A stretch of DNA of 39,378 nucleotides from NCBI GenBank assembly GCA_041987265.1, contig JBHIWT010000008.1, positions 1 to 39,378 on the forward strand, read 5' to 3'. The stretch is from IH12 sp041987265. GTDB taxonomy: Bacteria; Pseudomonadota; Alphaproteobacteria; Caulobacterales; Hyphomonadaceae. The position numbers were made by a program, and so were the translations under genes. Numbering within the stretch: position 1 is the first letter of the stretch; each line of letters starts with the position of its first letter. Positions 17,369 through 26,246 of the stretch are shown one piece after another. The notes under the pieces are model-generated. The model worked only from the letters and a program-made list of their open reading frames with translations. It had not been told where the DNA came from and searched no databases.

Positions 17369-17764
17369 ATGAACGTCCTTTTTGTAGATGATGATGCAAT
17401 GAACCGGCGTGTCGTTCGCGACATGCTTCAGGTTGCTGGCGTTTCCCTGGAAGAAGCGGCGGACGGCGAGTCTGGTCTGGATATGATCGAGACCAACGAC
17501 TACGACCTGATCCTGATGGACCTGCGCATGCCGGGCATGGATGGCCTGACCGCCATCGCTCGCATCCGCGAACGCGCCGACGCCAAGGCGCAGCTTCCAA
17601 TCATCGTTGTCACCGCTGATACGTCGCTCAATATCCGCGAAGATTGCATTGCCGGTGGCGCAGACGATGTTCTGCAGAAGCCGGTCGCGATGAAGTCGCT
17701 CTTCAAGACGATGGGACAGATGATCGCCGCTCGCGCTCCGCGCGCCGCATCCGCCGCCGGCTAA
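17369..17764 (+). CDS. Single-domain response regulator (CheY-like receiver)
   Basis: 131 residues consisting only of a receiver domain. The acidic pocket is Asp7-Asp9 (VDDDAMNRR), the phospho-acceptor is Asp51 (ILMDLRMPGMDG), the switch Thr is in VVTAD (81-85), and the conserved Lys is 104 (QKPV). A short Ala-rich tail follows and there is no output domain, so it acts by phosphotransfer or protein binding. The ATG at 17369 is preferred because it opens directly on the first beta strand (NVLFVDDD) and has GAGAG upstream; a TTG at 17345 is in frame. It lies 60 bases after the kinase and is likely in the same transcript. Given the cellulose genes upstream, it may feed into biofilm control (inference). 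Confidence 0.93.
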   Translation: MNVLFVDDDAMNRRVVRDMLQVAGVSLEEAADGESGLDMIETNDYDLILMDLRMPGMDGLTAIARIRERADAKAQLPIIVVTADTSLNIREDCIAGGADDVLQKPVAMKSLFKTMGQMIAARAPRAASAAG

Positions 17765-17992
17765 GCTCCCCCGCAACCTATCGCCTCCCCCGACGCCACT
17801 CCCTCACAGCAAGTGCGCTGTCGACCGGATCGTCCATCCACCGCCAAGGGCGATGGCGGCGTTGCGCAAGACGCCCGTTTCCAAGCGTCGACGCGCCAGT
17901 GCTTCGCTATGCGACGAAACGGCCCGGCAAATCCGGGCAATGTGTGGCGGAACATGTGGACGTGACCGGCTTCCGGCGGCAAATTGGCGGTC

Positions 17993-19039
17993 ATGGCTGG
18001 ACCACTTACAGGACTGAAGATCATCGAACTTGCCGGAATCGGGCCTGGTCCATTCTGCGGGATGATGCTTGCCGACCAAGGCGCGGAAGTGATCCACGTT
18101 CACCGGCCCGGCCGGCCGCCGGACACCCGCGACCCCCTGGTCCGCTCACGAAAGCTAGTGGAGGCCGATCTCAAGTCCGATGATGGCGTACAGCTCGTGC
18201 GAGACTTGGCGGCGGGCGCTGATGGTCTGTTTGAAGGTTATCGTCCGGGCGTGGCCGAACGCCTGGGACTCGGTCCCGATATCCTGCTGGCCGACAACCC
18301 AAAGCTCGTCTACGGGCGAATGACCGGATGGGGACAGGATGGCCCGCTGGCGCAAGCCGCCGGCCATGACATCAATTACATTGCGCTTGCCGGCGCCCTG
18401 CACGCGTTCGGGCGCGCTGGAGAAAAGCCCACGCCTCCGATCAATCTGGTCGGCGATTTTGGCGGCGGTGGAATGATGCTGGCCTTCGGCATGGTCTGCG
18501 CACTGCTAGAAGCGCAGCGATCCGGCAAGGGACAGGTCATCGACTGCGCCATGGTCGATGGCGCCGCCGCGTTGATGAGCATGATCTGGGGCTTCCGCGC
18601 GATGGGGCGGTGGGCTGACCAACGCGGCGTGAACCTGCTCGATACCGGCGCGCATTTCTACGACACCTACGAAACCTCCGATGGGCGGCACGTCGCGATC
18701 GGATCGATCGAACCCCAGTTCTATACAGAACTGCGTCGGCTCGCGGGGCTTGAGGATGATTCCCGTTTCGACGCGCAGATGGACCCCAGCGCTTGGCCGG
18801 AACTTAAGAAGGCGCTTGCCGACGTTTTCCTCACGCGCTCGCTTCGGGAATGGACTGATCTGATGGAGGGCACAGACGTCTGTTTCGCGCCTGTCCTGTC
18901 GATGGAAGAAGCGCCTGGCCATCCTCACAACGATCAGCGCGGCACTTTCGTCAACATCGACGGGGTGATCCAGCCGGCCCCGGCGCCGCGTTTTTCCAGG
19001 ACGTGGGCCGACACCCCGCGCAAGCCTGAACCGTTCTAA
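17993..19039 (+). CDS. Alpha-methylacyl-CoA racemase (family III CoA-transferase fold)
   Basis: Interconverts the 2R and 2S forms of 2-methyl-branched acyl-CoAs so that they can enter beta-oxidation. 348 residues. The fold is CaiB/BaiF type. Three residues match the catalytic set of mycobacterial MCR (His126, Asp156, Glu241) with an offset of one: His125 (GHDINYIALAG), Asp155 (NLVGDFGGGG) and Glu240 (GSIEPQFY). GHDINYIALAG is characteristic of racemases rather than true CoA-transferases. The ATG at 17993 is preferred over an in-frame TTG at 17984; GGCGG-like bases lie upstream. It faces prpE with only 6 bases between the stops. Both enzymes fit breakdown of methyl-branched chains, which releases propionyl-CoA. 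Confidence 0.9.
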   Translation: MAGPLTGLKIIELAGIGPGPFCGMMLADQGAEVIHVHRPGRPPDTRDPLVRSRKLVEADLKSDDGVQLVRDLAAGADGLFEGYRPGVAERLGLGPDILLADNPKLVYGRMTGWGQDGPLAQAAGHDINYIALAGALHAFGRAGEKPTPPINLVGDFGGGGMMLAFGMVCALLEAQRSGKGQVIDCAMVDGAAALMSMIWGFRAMGRWADQRGVNLLDTGAHFYDTYETSDGRHVAIGSIEPQFYTELRRLAGLEDDSRFDAQMDPSAWPELKKALADVFLTRSLREWTDLMEGTDVCFAPVLSMEEAPGHPHNDQRGTFVNIDGVIQPAPAPRFSRTWADTPRKPEPF

Positions 19040-19045
19040 CGTTCG

Positions 19046-20926
19046 TTATCGTTTGAACAATTGCTCCAGTTCATCGAGCACCGCCGGGTCCTCGATTGTC
19101 GCTGGCATCGTGTACGATGCGCCATCGACAATGGCGCGCATCGTCTTGCGCAGGATCTTGCCAGACCGCGTCTTCGGCAGGCGCGCAACGATCTGGCAGC
19201 TCTTGAAGGCGGCGACCGGTCCGATGCGCTCACGCACCAGAGCGATCACTTCGCGCGCAACATCACCCTGCGGCGTCGTCACGCCAGCTTTCAGGACGAG
19301 AAAGCCGACCGGTACCTGCCCTTTCAGGTCGTCGTTCACTCCGACAACCGCACACTCCGCCACGGCCGGATGCCTGGCGACCGCCTCTTCCATCGCACCG
19401 GTCGACAGGCGATGGCCCGCCGTGTTGATGACGTCGTCGGTTCGCGACATCACGAACAGGTACCCATCGTCATCGACGTAACCAGCATCGCCGGTCTGAT
19501 AGCAACCGGGGAATGTCTCCAGATAATCGCGTTGAAATCTGTCAGCGTCATTCCAGAGCGTGTGCAATGCGCCGGGCGGCAATGGCAGTCGGCAAACGAT
19601 CGCGCCGGTCTCGCCGGCCGGCACATCCTTGCCCGCCTCATCCACCACTGACACCGTCCAGCCGGGTACCGGTCGCGACGGTGATCCCGCCTTGATTGGC
19701 AAGAGCTCGATGCCTGCGCAGTTCGCAACGATCGGCCAACCGGTTTCAGTCTGCCACCAGTGATCAATCACCGGCACGCCAAGGACCTTCTGCGACCATT
19801 CCAGTGTCGGCGGATCGCATCGTTCACCGGCCAGAAACAGCGTCCGCAGGCATGAAAGGTCGTAGTCTGCAACAAGGCTACCTTCCGGATCCTGCTGACG
19901 TATCGCGCGGATCGCGGTTGGCGCTGTGAAAAAGGTCGACACGCCATGTTCGGCGATCACGCGCCAGAATGCGCCGGCGTCCGGTGTGCCGACTGGCTTT
20001 CCTTCGTAGAGGATGGTCGTCGCACCGTTCAGCAGCGGTCCGTAGACGATGTAGGAGTGGCCAACGACCCAACCGACGTCTGACGCCGCCCAGTACACTT
20101 CGCCCGGCTTGCTGCCGTAAACATTTCGCATGCTCCAGGCCAGGGCCACAGCATGTCCGCCGTTTTCACGAACGACGCCCTTGGGCTTGCCGGTCGTTCC
20201 CGAGGTATACAAAACGTACAGCGGGTGTGACGCTTCCAGCGGCGTACACGGCGCAGGTTCGGCGCCGTCGTGCACCTGCTCCCATGTCACATCGCGACCG
20301 GTGACCATGCTGGCGTCACATTGCGGTCGCTGAAAAATGATGCAGGTGGATGGTTTGTGGTCGGACTGCTCGATCGCGGCATCGAGAAGTGGTTTGTACG
20401 CAACCACCCTGTTCGGCTCCAGGCCGCAACTTGCAGCGATGATGACGCGCGGTTCCGCATCGTCGATCCGCGCCGCCAGCTCAGCGGCGGCGAATCCGCC
20501 GAACACCACCGAATGGATCGCGCCAATTCGCGCGCACGCGAGCATGGCGATGGCTGTCTCCGGCACCATCGGCATGTAGATCACGACCCGGTCGCCTTTT
20601 TCGACGCCCTGCTTCAACAACGCTCCAGCAAACAGCTCGGTGCGCTGAAGAAGCTCCCGATAGCTGATCTTCGTTGTCACGCTGGTCAGCGGACTATCGT
20701 GGATCAGCGCGACCTGATCTCCCCGCCCGTCGCGAACGTGCCGGTCCAGCGCATTGAAACAGGTATTCAACTGTCCGCCCTCGAACCAGCGATAGTCGGT
20801 CGCCGGTCCTGAGGTGAAGACGGATGCGTACAGTTGGTCCCATTCGATCAGACTCGCGGCCTCTCCCCAGAATCCCTCCGGATCCGAGTTGGCCTTGCGC
20901 CACTCCGCTTCGTACTCACCCGCCAA
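19046..20926 (-). CDS. prpE: Propionyl-CoA synthetase
   Basis: AMP-forming ligase activating propionate (and probably acetate) to its CoA ester. 626 residues, typical for PrpE. Motifs: YTSGTTGKPKG at 240-250 followed by the PrpE-typical VVRENGGHAVAL, WQTETG at 391-396, YQTGD at 476-480 and the catalytic Lys590 in KTRSGKILRKT. That Lys is the one usually acetylated or propionylated for control. The start is a TTG (20926-20924) with GGAG six bases before it. Starting there gives the usual N-terminus (EYEAEWRKANSDPEGFW). It lies 67 bases downstream of the periplasmic protein on the same strand, so co-transcription is possible. Confidence 0.93.
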   Translation of the reverse strand: MAGEYEAEWRKANSDPEGFWGEAASLIEWDQLYASVFTSGPATDYRWFEGGQLNTCFNALDRHVRDGRGDQVALIHDSPLTSVTTKISYRELLQRTELFAGALLKQGVEKGDRVVIYMPMVPETAIAMLACARIGAIHSVVFGGFAAAELAARIDDAEPRVIIAASCGLEPNRVVAYKPLLDAAIEQSDHKPSTCIIFQRPQCDASMVTGRDVTWEQVHDGAEPAPCTPLEASHPLYVLYTSGTTGKPKGVVRENGGHAVALAWSMRNVYGSKPGEVYWAASDVGWVVGHSYIVYGPLLNGATTILYEGKPVGTPDAGAFWRVIAEHGVSTFFTAPTAIRAIRQQDPEGSLVADYDLSCLRTLFLAGERCDPPTLEWSQKVLGVPVIDHWWQTETGWPIVANCAGIELLPIKAGSPSRPVPGWTVSVVDEAGKDVPAGETGAIVCRLPLPPGALHTLWNDADRFQRDYLETFPGCYQTGDAGYVDDDGYLFVMSRTDDVINTAGHRLSTGAMEEAVARHPAVAECAVVGVNDDLKGQVPVGFLVLKAGVTTPQGDVAREVIALVRERIGPVAAFKSCQIVARLPKTRSGKILRKTMRAIVDGASYTMPATIEDPAVLDELEQLFKR

Positions 20927-20968
20927 TCGTCTCTCCCTGGAAAGCCAAGCCGAAATCGAGAAATGCGC

Positions 20969-21994
20969 CTATTTGCCGATCGCGTTCATGCGATCATTCA
21001 GGCGCGCGCCGCCAAGCATGTTTGGCATCGCGTAATTACCCTCATGGCATGCGTACTCATGCACCCGATTCTCGGTCGAATAGAAGCTCAGTTCGGCCGC
21101 CCAGGGCTCGGTGTAGTTTTGTGGGTCGTTGATTTCGAATCGATAGAACAGTTCATCATCCGACACGCGGGTGAAGCGCTCGATCACCCTGCCCCCGGAA
21201 GATATCGGGATTGAGCTCGCCTGAACCTGTTCGGGCCGGATATTAATGGTTTCAACGACCAGCGTCGCGCCTTCATACCAACCGACGGAATCGCCGAGCC
21301 ACGGCTTGATCAGGTCCGGCTTGTGAGACGCCCGCGCCTCCCCCTCACTGGCGAAGGTCGGGATGATGCGCGCATCATGCACCATCTCAACGAGCACCAT
21401 GACGTGATCCGGCGCCTGCACGATCTGGTAGGTGTTGTTGTAAAGCGTCGACAGCATGCCAGGTCCGCCGGTATTGCCAAAGCCGATCAGGCAGCGTTCC
21501 GACAGCGGCGGGGCTTCCGGTCCCTCCGTGCCGCCTATCCCGGTTGCGTACCGCGTCGAACGCGAACGAAGCGATGCCGCATCAGTGCGCACAGGCGCGA
21601 CTCCGTTGCTCGGCTCGACAACATAGGACGACCGAATTTCACCCTTCACGACCGCCAGCCGATCGCCGGGCGAAACCCAGAACTGGTCGTAGGCGCGCAC
21701 GCCGAAATCCTCACCGCCCTTCTCCGGGGCTCCTTCGTCCGGATCGGTGTACTGCGAGACGGGGACGCCCTCCGGAGCAAAGCCGGCGATGTTCTTTGTT
21801 GCGATCACCTGCTGCGCCTCTTCAGGTGTCAAAACCAGTTTGCTGACGCCAGGAGGACGATTGAGACTGGTCAGGGACTCGTTGGTCCATGTTCCGGTGA
21901 GGTCGGTCGCCATTTCGCCCGACGCCTGTGCGCATACCGGGGAACAAAGCATCACGCCGACAGACAGGCTGCCGGCCAAAAGGTATCTCAGCAT
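20969..21994 (-). CDS. Periplasmic protein of unknown function
   Basis: About 341 residues. Signal peptide (MLRYLLAGSLSVG... CAQA, cleavage near residue 22). The mature part resembles an uncharacterised beta-rich family seen in many Proteobacteria and Acidobacteria. Recognisable stretches are SERCLIGFGNTGGPGML, YNNTYQIVQAPDHVMVLVEM, VHDARIIP and WLGDSVGWYEGATLVVET. I know no established function. A strong GGGAGG site lies upstream and either ATG at 21994 or GTG at 22000 could be the start; I prefer the ATG. It sits between an MFS carrier and prpE on the same strand, so a link to uptake or processing of an organic acid or lipid is possible but unproven. Confidence 0.75.
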   Translation of the reverse strand: MLRYLLAGSLSVGVMLCSPVCAQASGEMATDLTGTWTNESLTSLNRPPGVSKLVLTPEEAQQVIATKNIAGFAPEGVPVSQYTDPDEGAPEKGGEDFGVRAYDQFWVSPGDRLAVVKGEIRSSYVVEPSNGVAPVRTDAASLRSRSTRYATGIGGTEGPEAPPLSERCLIGFGNTGGPGMLSTLYNNTYQIVQAPDHVMVLVEMVHDARIIPTFASEGEARASHKPDLIKPWLGDSVGWYEGATLVVETINIRPEQVQASSIPISSGGRVIERFTRVSDDELFYRFEINDPQNYTEPWAAELSFYSTENRVHEYACHEGNYAMPNMLGGARLNDRMNAIGK

Positions 21995-22182
21995 ATCCAC
22001 TCACCCTCCCAGTGAGAGCCAAACTGCATTGGCGGACCAGACGGTAGCGCCCAAGGGTCAGAGAGCAAGAGATCGCGCGCCACATGGGTGGCTGGCCAGG
22101 TTCTTTCCCGCGGATTCACGCCCTCCAAGCACGCAAGCGTGATCGGATCCTGTGGAGGGCCAGCTCTGACAAACGCGACCCG

Positions 22183-23448
22183 TCACGCAGACTCGGCCAG
22201 CATCCTGTCCCTGGTTCTATCGATATTCGGAACCAGCACATGGACGACAAATACCGCGAGGAATTTCGCCGTCGCACACAGAACGAGCATGGGGGCGTAT
22301 GAACCGGTCCGGTCCAGCGTCAGTCCAGTGAACTCGTTCATCAACAATCCGCTCAGACTTCCGAATGTCGCGCCGAATCCGACGACGAGCCCAACCGTAC
22401 GCGCCGGGAAGATATCCGTGGCGACGCCGAACATGTTGGTCGAAAACGCCTGGTGCGCCGCAAGCGTGAGCCCCAGCAAGATCGCGCCGACCCAGACGTT
22501 CGGCGCGATCATGACTAGCGGCACCGGAAGCGCCATGAAAGCAGCTACGATCATCGGCGTCTTGCGTGCAACGTTGAGCGACCGGCCACGCGCCAGAAGC
22601 GTACTGGCGAGCCATCCGCCAAAAAAAGACCCCGCACCCGCCAGGAGGAACACAACGGCCGTGGGTAACGCCAACTCCTCGGTTGTCAGACCATAGCGCT
22701 TGGCGAACAGGTCCGGCGCCCAGAACAGCAGGAACACCCAAACGAAGTCCGTCAGGAACTTTCCGGTCGCTACCGCCCACGCCCGCCGGTCAACCAGAAG
22801 TTTCTTCAATGCGCCGGCTTCGGTGGAGATCGCCACTGGCTCGGGCGGCGTTTCGTGTGTGGGTTTGGGCAGTAGCAGCCAGAACGCGAGCCATACAAAA
22901 CCCAGTGCGCCGGTCACGATGAATGCCGCTTTCCAGCCGAACGCGACGGCGACCGCCGGAACAATCAACGGCGTCGCGACGGCGCCGATATTGGGCGCCG
23001 TGTTCATGATCCCAAGAGCCATCGAGCGGTCAGACCCACGGAACCAGGTCGCCACCGTCTTCACCGCTGCAGGCGTGTTAACCGCTTCGGTGACCCCCAG
23101 AACAATGCGCGCCCACAGAAACCCGGAGACGGTCGAAACAAACGCGTGGGCCATCGCCGCCAGACTCCAGCCGCCAACGCCCAGCGCGTACCCGGTTCGC
23201 AAGCCGACCCGGTCCACAAACCAGCCGACAACGAGCGTTGAGGCGATGATCGCGATCTGGAAGCCGGACACGATGTGCGCGTAGTCGAGGTCGCTCCACC
23301 CAAACGCCGCCTCCAGATCTTGCTTCAGCAGGGCGATTGTCTGCCGGTCGATGTAATTGATCATCGCCGCCGTGAAGACGAGGATAAGCGCTGCCCATCG
23401 GAAGGCGTCGCGCGCGACATACGCGGTTTCTCCTGCGCGATTCTCCAT
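22183..23448 (-). CDS. MFS transporter, anion:cation symporter type
   Basis: 421 residues with about 12 predicted membrane segments. TM1 carries AAMINYIDRQTIALL and is followed by GWSDLDYAHIVSGFQ, the pattern of the hexuronate/organic-acid (ACS) branch of MFS (ExuT, GudP-like). The loop-2 region has GWFVDRVGLRTG, the MFS A-motif equivalent, and GVTEAVNTPAAVKTVATWF is typical of the same branch. Substrate is likely a carboxylated compound (sugar acid or similar) taken up with protons or sodium. ATG 23448 has GGGAGG six bases upstream. 31 bases separate it from the DUF2891-like gene upstream on the same strand. Confidence 0.88.
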   Translation of the reverse strand: MENRAGETAYVARDAFRWAALILVFTAAMINYIDRQTIALLKQDLEAAFGWSDLDYAHIVSGFQIAIIASTLVVGWFVDRVGLRTGYALGVGGWSLAAMAHAFVSTVSGFLWARIVLGVTEAVNTPAAVKTVATWFRGSDRSMALGIMNTAPNIGAVATPLIVPAVAVAFGWKAAFIVTGALGFVWLAFWLLLPKPTHETPPEPVAISTEAGALKKLLVDRRAWAVATGKFLTDFVWVFLLFWAPDLFAKRYGLTTEELALPTAVVFLLAGAGSFFGGWLASTLLARGRSLNVARKTPMIVAAFMALPVPLVMIAPNVWVGAILLGLTLAAHQAFSTNMFGVATDIFPARTVGLVVGFGATFGSLSGLLMNEFTGLTLDRTGSYAPMLVLCATAKFLAVFVVHVLVPNIDRTRDRMLAESA

Positions 23449-23479
23449 TGAACGCCTCCCTTGGTGGTCTGTTGCGCGG

Positions 23480-24640
23480 TTATTGTATTCCGCGCTTGGT
23501 CGTCAGGTATGTCGCGAAACTGGCCAGCCAGTGACTGCCGGAATAATGCTCGTCTGAAACCGACGCCAATCCGGTCTCACGGTGAATTCTGGCCGCCGCA
23601 ACCAGGCTTGCTCGACGCTCATCTGTTTCAGGCAAAGCCGACGCCACGCCCTCCAGCGCCCAGGCGCGCGAGAGGTTCAGCCCATCAAGGTGCACCAGCT
23701 TTCCGTCCGTCGGATCAATCACGACGCCAGGGGCCAGCCAGTCTCCTGAACCATCTTTGGGCAATCCCGGAAGAAAAGCGCGCAACCAGTCCGCAAATTC
23801 GTCGGTCGGCAGGACACGGCGCATCACGTCGGCCTCCATCAGGCAAGGCGACAGGAAATCCTCTCCAGATGGTTCGTAGCCGAGCGGACACCCGACATCG
23901 TGCTGATGGAATTCCAGCGTCTTGCCGATCAGCATCCGCTCGAGCTCCTGATCGCCAACAACGCGCGCATAGTCGATCATCAGCCCGAACGCGAACGCCG
24001 TTTGATTGTGCGTCCCAAGGCGGATCGGATAGGCCAGCTTCGGCAGCCAGTCCTTGACGTTCGCGACGATGCGGTGCTCCAGCGGGCGCAGCGCATCTCG
24101 CCATTGTGCGAACTGAGCATCATCGCTTTCCTCCAATTCAGCGACGAGCTGGAGATACCAGGCAATCCCGTAGGGCCGCTCGAATGAGGCGCGATCGGGC
24201 GCAGTGTAGTAAGCGAGTTCCTGCGCCATGTTCTCTGCGGTGAAGCTTTGCGCCAGCGCAGCGCGGATCACCGGCTGGAACGGACTGCCAGGATCGAGAC
24301 GCGCCAGCCGGACCAGCAGCCAGTGTCCGTGTACGGCCGAGTGCCAGTCAAAGCATCCGTAGAAGGCCGGCGTCAGTTCCTTCGGCGGCTGCACGTCTGC
24401 GTCGGAGTTGAGCACATGACTGATCTTGTTGGGATAGGCGCGATGAATGCACGACAGCGCCAGTATCGCGAACCGATCTTCCACCACGTCCGGACGCGGT
24501 GCTGGCAGGTTCTGGGTTTCATTCTCCACCGCCGCCACTGCCTGATCTTGTCCCGCGCCCTGACTGGTCGGCGTTTCATCGCAGCTGGCCATCAGGACGA
24601 CCGCACCCATCGCCAGGATTGAAAGGCGCATTCTATTCAT
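23480..24640 (-). CDS. DUF2891-family lipoprotein
   Basis: 386 residues from the chosen start. The N-terminus (MNRMRLSILAMGAVVLMASC) is a lipoprotein signal with Cys20 as the lipidation site. The open frame extends upstream to 24745, but starting there would bury the signal, so 24640 is preferred; ATG 24631 is an alternative. The body resembles DUF2891: HVLNSDADVQPPKELTPAFYGCFDWHSAVHGHW, LGTHNQTAFAFGL, CPLGYEPSGEDFLSPCL and HYSGSHWLASFATYL. The family is predicted to be an alpha/alpha barrel and has no established function. Conserved His, Asp and Glu positions around these motifs suggest an enzyme or sugar-binding pocket (inference). Confidence 0.85.
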   Translation of the reverse strand: MNRMRLSILAMGAVVLMASCDETPTSQGAGQDQAVAAVENETQNLPAPRPDVVEDRFAILALSCIHRAYPNKISHVLNSDADVQPPKELTPAFYGCFDWHSAVHGHWLLVRLARLDPGSPFQPVIRAALAQSFTAENMAQELAYYTAPDRASFERPYGIAWYLQLVAELEESDDAQFAQWRDALRPLEHRIVANVKDWLPKLAYPIRLGTHNQTAFAFGLMIDYARVVGDQELERMLIGKTLEFHQHDVGCPLGYEPSGEDFLSPCLMEADVMRRVLPTDEFADWLRAFLPGLPKDGSGDWLAPGVVIDPTDGKLVHLDGLNLSRAWALEGVASALPETDERRASLVAAARIHRETGLASVSDEHYSGSHWLASFATYLTTKRGIQ

Positions 24641-24741
24641 CCAGCCCGTTACGCTTCGGGCTATTCGAGGCCGTTTTGGCGCTAAGCGCAACCCGTCAAT
24701 TCTTTGGACCGGGTTGATCGAGCCGACCATGCGGGCCGCGT

Positions 24742-25458
24742 TCAATTGGTGCTCGTCTCACGCCACCTATCGACCAGTCCGGACACAAAGATGGCGAGGT
24801 CGTCAGCGATGACCTCAACGCCCTGCGTGGTCGGATGTAGACCATCCGTCATTACGAGTTCAGGTTTCCCCAACACGCCCGCCATGAGGTTGGGATACAG
24901 CGCCAGACCATAGCGTTGCGCTAGCTCCGGGTAGATCGCATCAAACGCTTCGTCACGGGCGTCCAGACCGCTATCGTCTGGCGCGCTGATCCCGATGAGA
25001 CCGACAAGAACGCCGTCTGCCTGCGCGCGCTCGATCAGGTCAGCGAGATTTTCTCTTGGCGTCGCCGGATCAATTCCGGACAGGTAATCGTTGGCGCCAA
25101 GAGCGATGAGCAGAATATCGGCGTTTGCGCCCTTTACGCTCCAATCATACCGCTCCAGCCCGCCTCTCGTCGTGTCTCCGGAAACCCCCGCATTGACCAA
25201 GGTCGCGTCGATCGACTGTCCATCGAGCCGGTCCTGGATCGCTTCCGGCAAGGCGTCTTGCGGCGGCAGCTGGTAACCCGCGGTCAGGCTGTCTCCCAGC
25301 ATGACGATGATCGGCCGCAACTCATCTGCTTCAACCGGTATCGACCCCTCTCTCCCCGCAACGGCGCCCGGCCTTTCGGGCGCAGCTTGTTCCGGCGTTG
25401 GCGAGCACGCCGCGAGGCAAATCGCGAAGGTCACAAACTTTTCAATTCGAAATCCCAC
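24742..25458 (-). CDS. tesA: TesA-like GDSL (SGNH) esterase/lysophospholipase, lipoprotein
   Basis: 238 residues. SGNH hydrolase with block I GDSLTAGYQLP (nucleophile Ser57), block II SGD (Gly94), block III GAND (Asn123) and block V DGLHP (Asp205, His208). It should hydrolyse acyl esters or thioesters and lysophospholipids in the envelope. The start is taken as GTG at 25458: GGAG lies six bases upstream and this start gives a clean lipoprotein signal, FVTFAICLAAC, with Cys18. The open frame continues to 25536 but would overlap the divergent ATPase gene. The divergent pairing tesA / ybbA-ybbP is the same as in Escherichia coli, where TesA instead has a cleaved, non-lipid signal. Confidence 0.88.
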   Translation of the reverse strand: MGFRIEKFVTFAICLAACSPTPEQAAPERPGAVAGREGSIPVEADELRPIIVMLGDSLTAGYQLPPQDALPEAIQDRLDGQSIDATLVNAGVSGDTTRGGLERYDWSVKGANADILLIALGANDYLSGIDPATPRENLADLIERAQADGVLVGLIGISAPDDSGLDARDEAFDAIYPELAQRYGLALYPNLMAGVLGKPELVMTDGLHPTTQGVEVIADDLAIFVSGLVDRWRETSTN

Positions 25459-25523
25459 TGGCGTCTCCGGATGGCCCTGCGCCAAGTAGACATGCTGGCC
25501 GCTTTCGCTACCAGTTTCTGGAC

Positions 25524-26246
25524 ATGTCGATTCCAATGCAACCCACGATGAAGACCGATCAAAACCCGGCTCCGGACCGTCGGACAGAAGTCCTCGGCAT
25601 GGAATCCGTGTTCCTGACGCTTGAAGCGCTCTCAGGGCCGGTCGAAATTCTCAAAGATGTCAGCCTGACGATTGATCGCGGCTCCATCGTGTCAATCATC
25701 GGACCATCCGGATCCGGCAAGTCATCCCTGATTTCTGTCGCAGCAGGGCTGGAGCGACCGACTTCGGGTCGTGTGCGCCTGTTGGGTGCTGACCTAGGGC
25801 AATTGAACGAGGACGGACTTGCAAGGCTGCGCCGGGGACGCGTGACAATGGTGTTCCAGTCATTCCACCTGATCCCGACCATGTCCGCCTATGACAATGT
25901 CCGTGGCCCTCTGGAGATCGCCGGCATGGACGATGTCGACGCGCGCGCGCGCAAGGCGCTTGATGATGTCGGTCTTTCGCACCGGCTGGATCACTTCCCC
26001 GGACAATTGTCCGGCGGCGAGCAGCAGCGCGTGGCAGTCGCTCGCGCCCTCGCCTGCGGGCCGGAGATCGTCTTCGCAGACGAACCGACCGGGAACCTCG
26101 ACGCAAAATCCGGCGCACATGTCGCCGACCTCTTGTTCGGTCTCGCGGCCGACCATGGAGCAACGCTTGTCATGGTGACGCACGACCTCGAGCTTGCACA
26201 ACGCGCCGACCAGACAATTACGATCAACGACGGCCGCATCGCATGA
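25524..26246 (+). CDS. ybbA: ABC transporter ATPase, YbbA/LolD type
   Basis: 240 residues. Complete nucleotide-binding domain: Walker A GPSGSGKSS 60-68, Q-loop Gln112, signature LSGGEQ 162-167, Walker B VFADE 183-187, H-loop His220. This is the LolD/MacB/YbbA class that powers FtsX-type permeases. Several in-frame starts exist (ATG at 25524, 25536 and 25548) with no strong Shine-Dalgarno, so the first 10-25 residues are uncertain. The stop overlaps the permease start (ATGA, 26243-26246). Only 65 bases separate it from the divergent tesA start, so both promoters must share or overlap that gap. Likely part of an envelope lipid or lipoprotein handling machine together with TesA (inference from conserved synteny). 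Confidence 0.93.
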   Translation: MSIPMQPTMKTDQNPAPDRRTEVLGMESVFLTLEALSGPVEILKDVSLTIDRGSIVSIIGPSGSGKSSLISVAAGLERPTSGRVRLLGADLGQLNEDGLARLRRGRVTMVFQSFHLIPTMSAYDNVRGPLEIAGMDDVDARARKALDDVGLSHRLDHFPGQLSGGEQQRVAVARALACGPEIVFADEPTGNLDAKSGAHVADLLFGLAADHGATLVMVTHDLELAQRADQTITINDGRIA

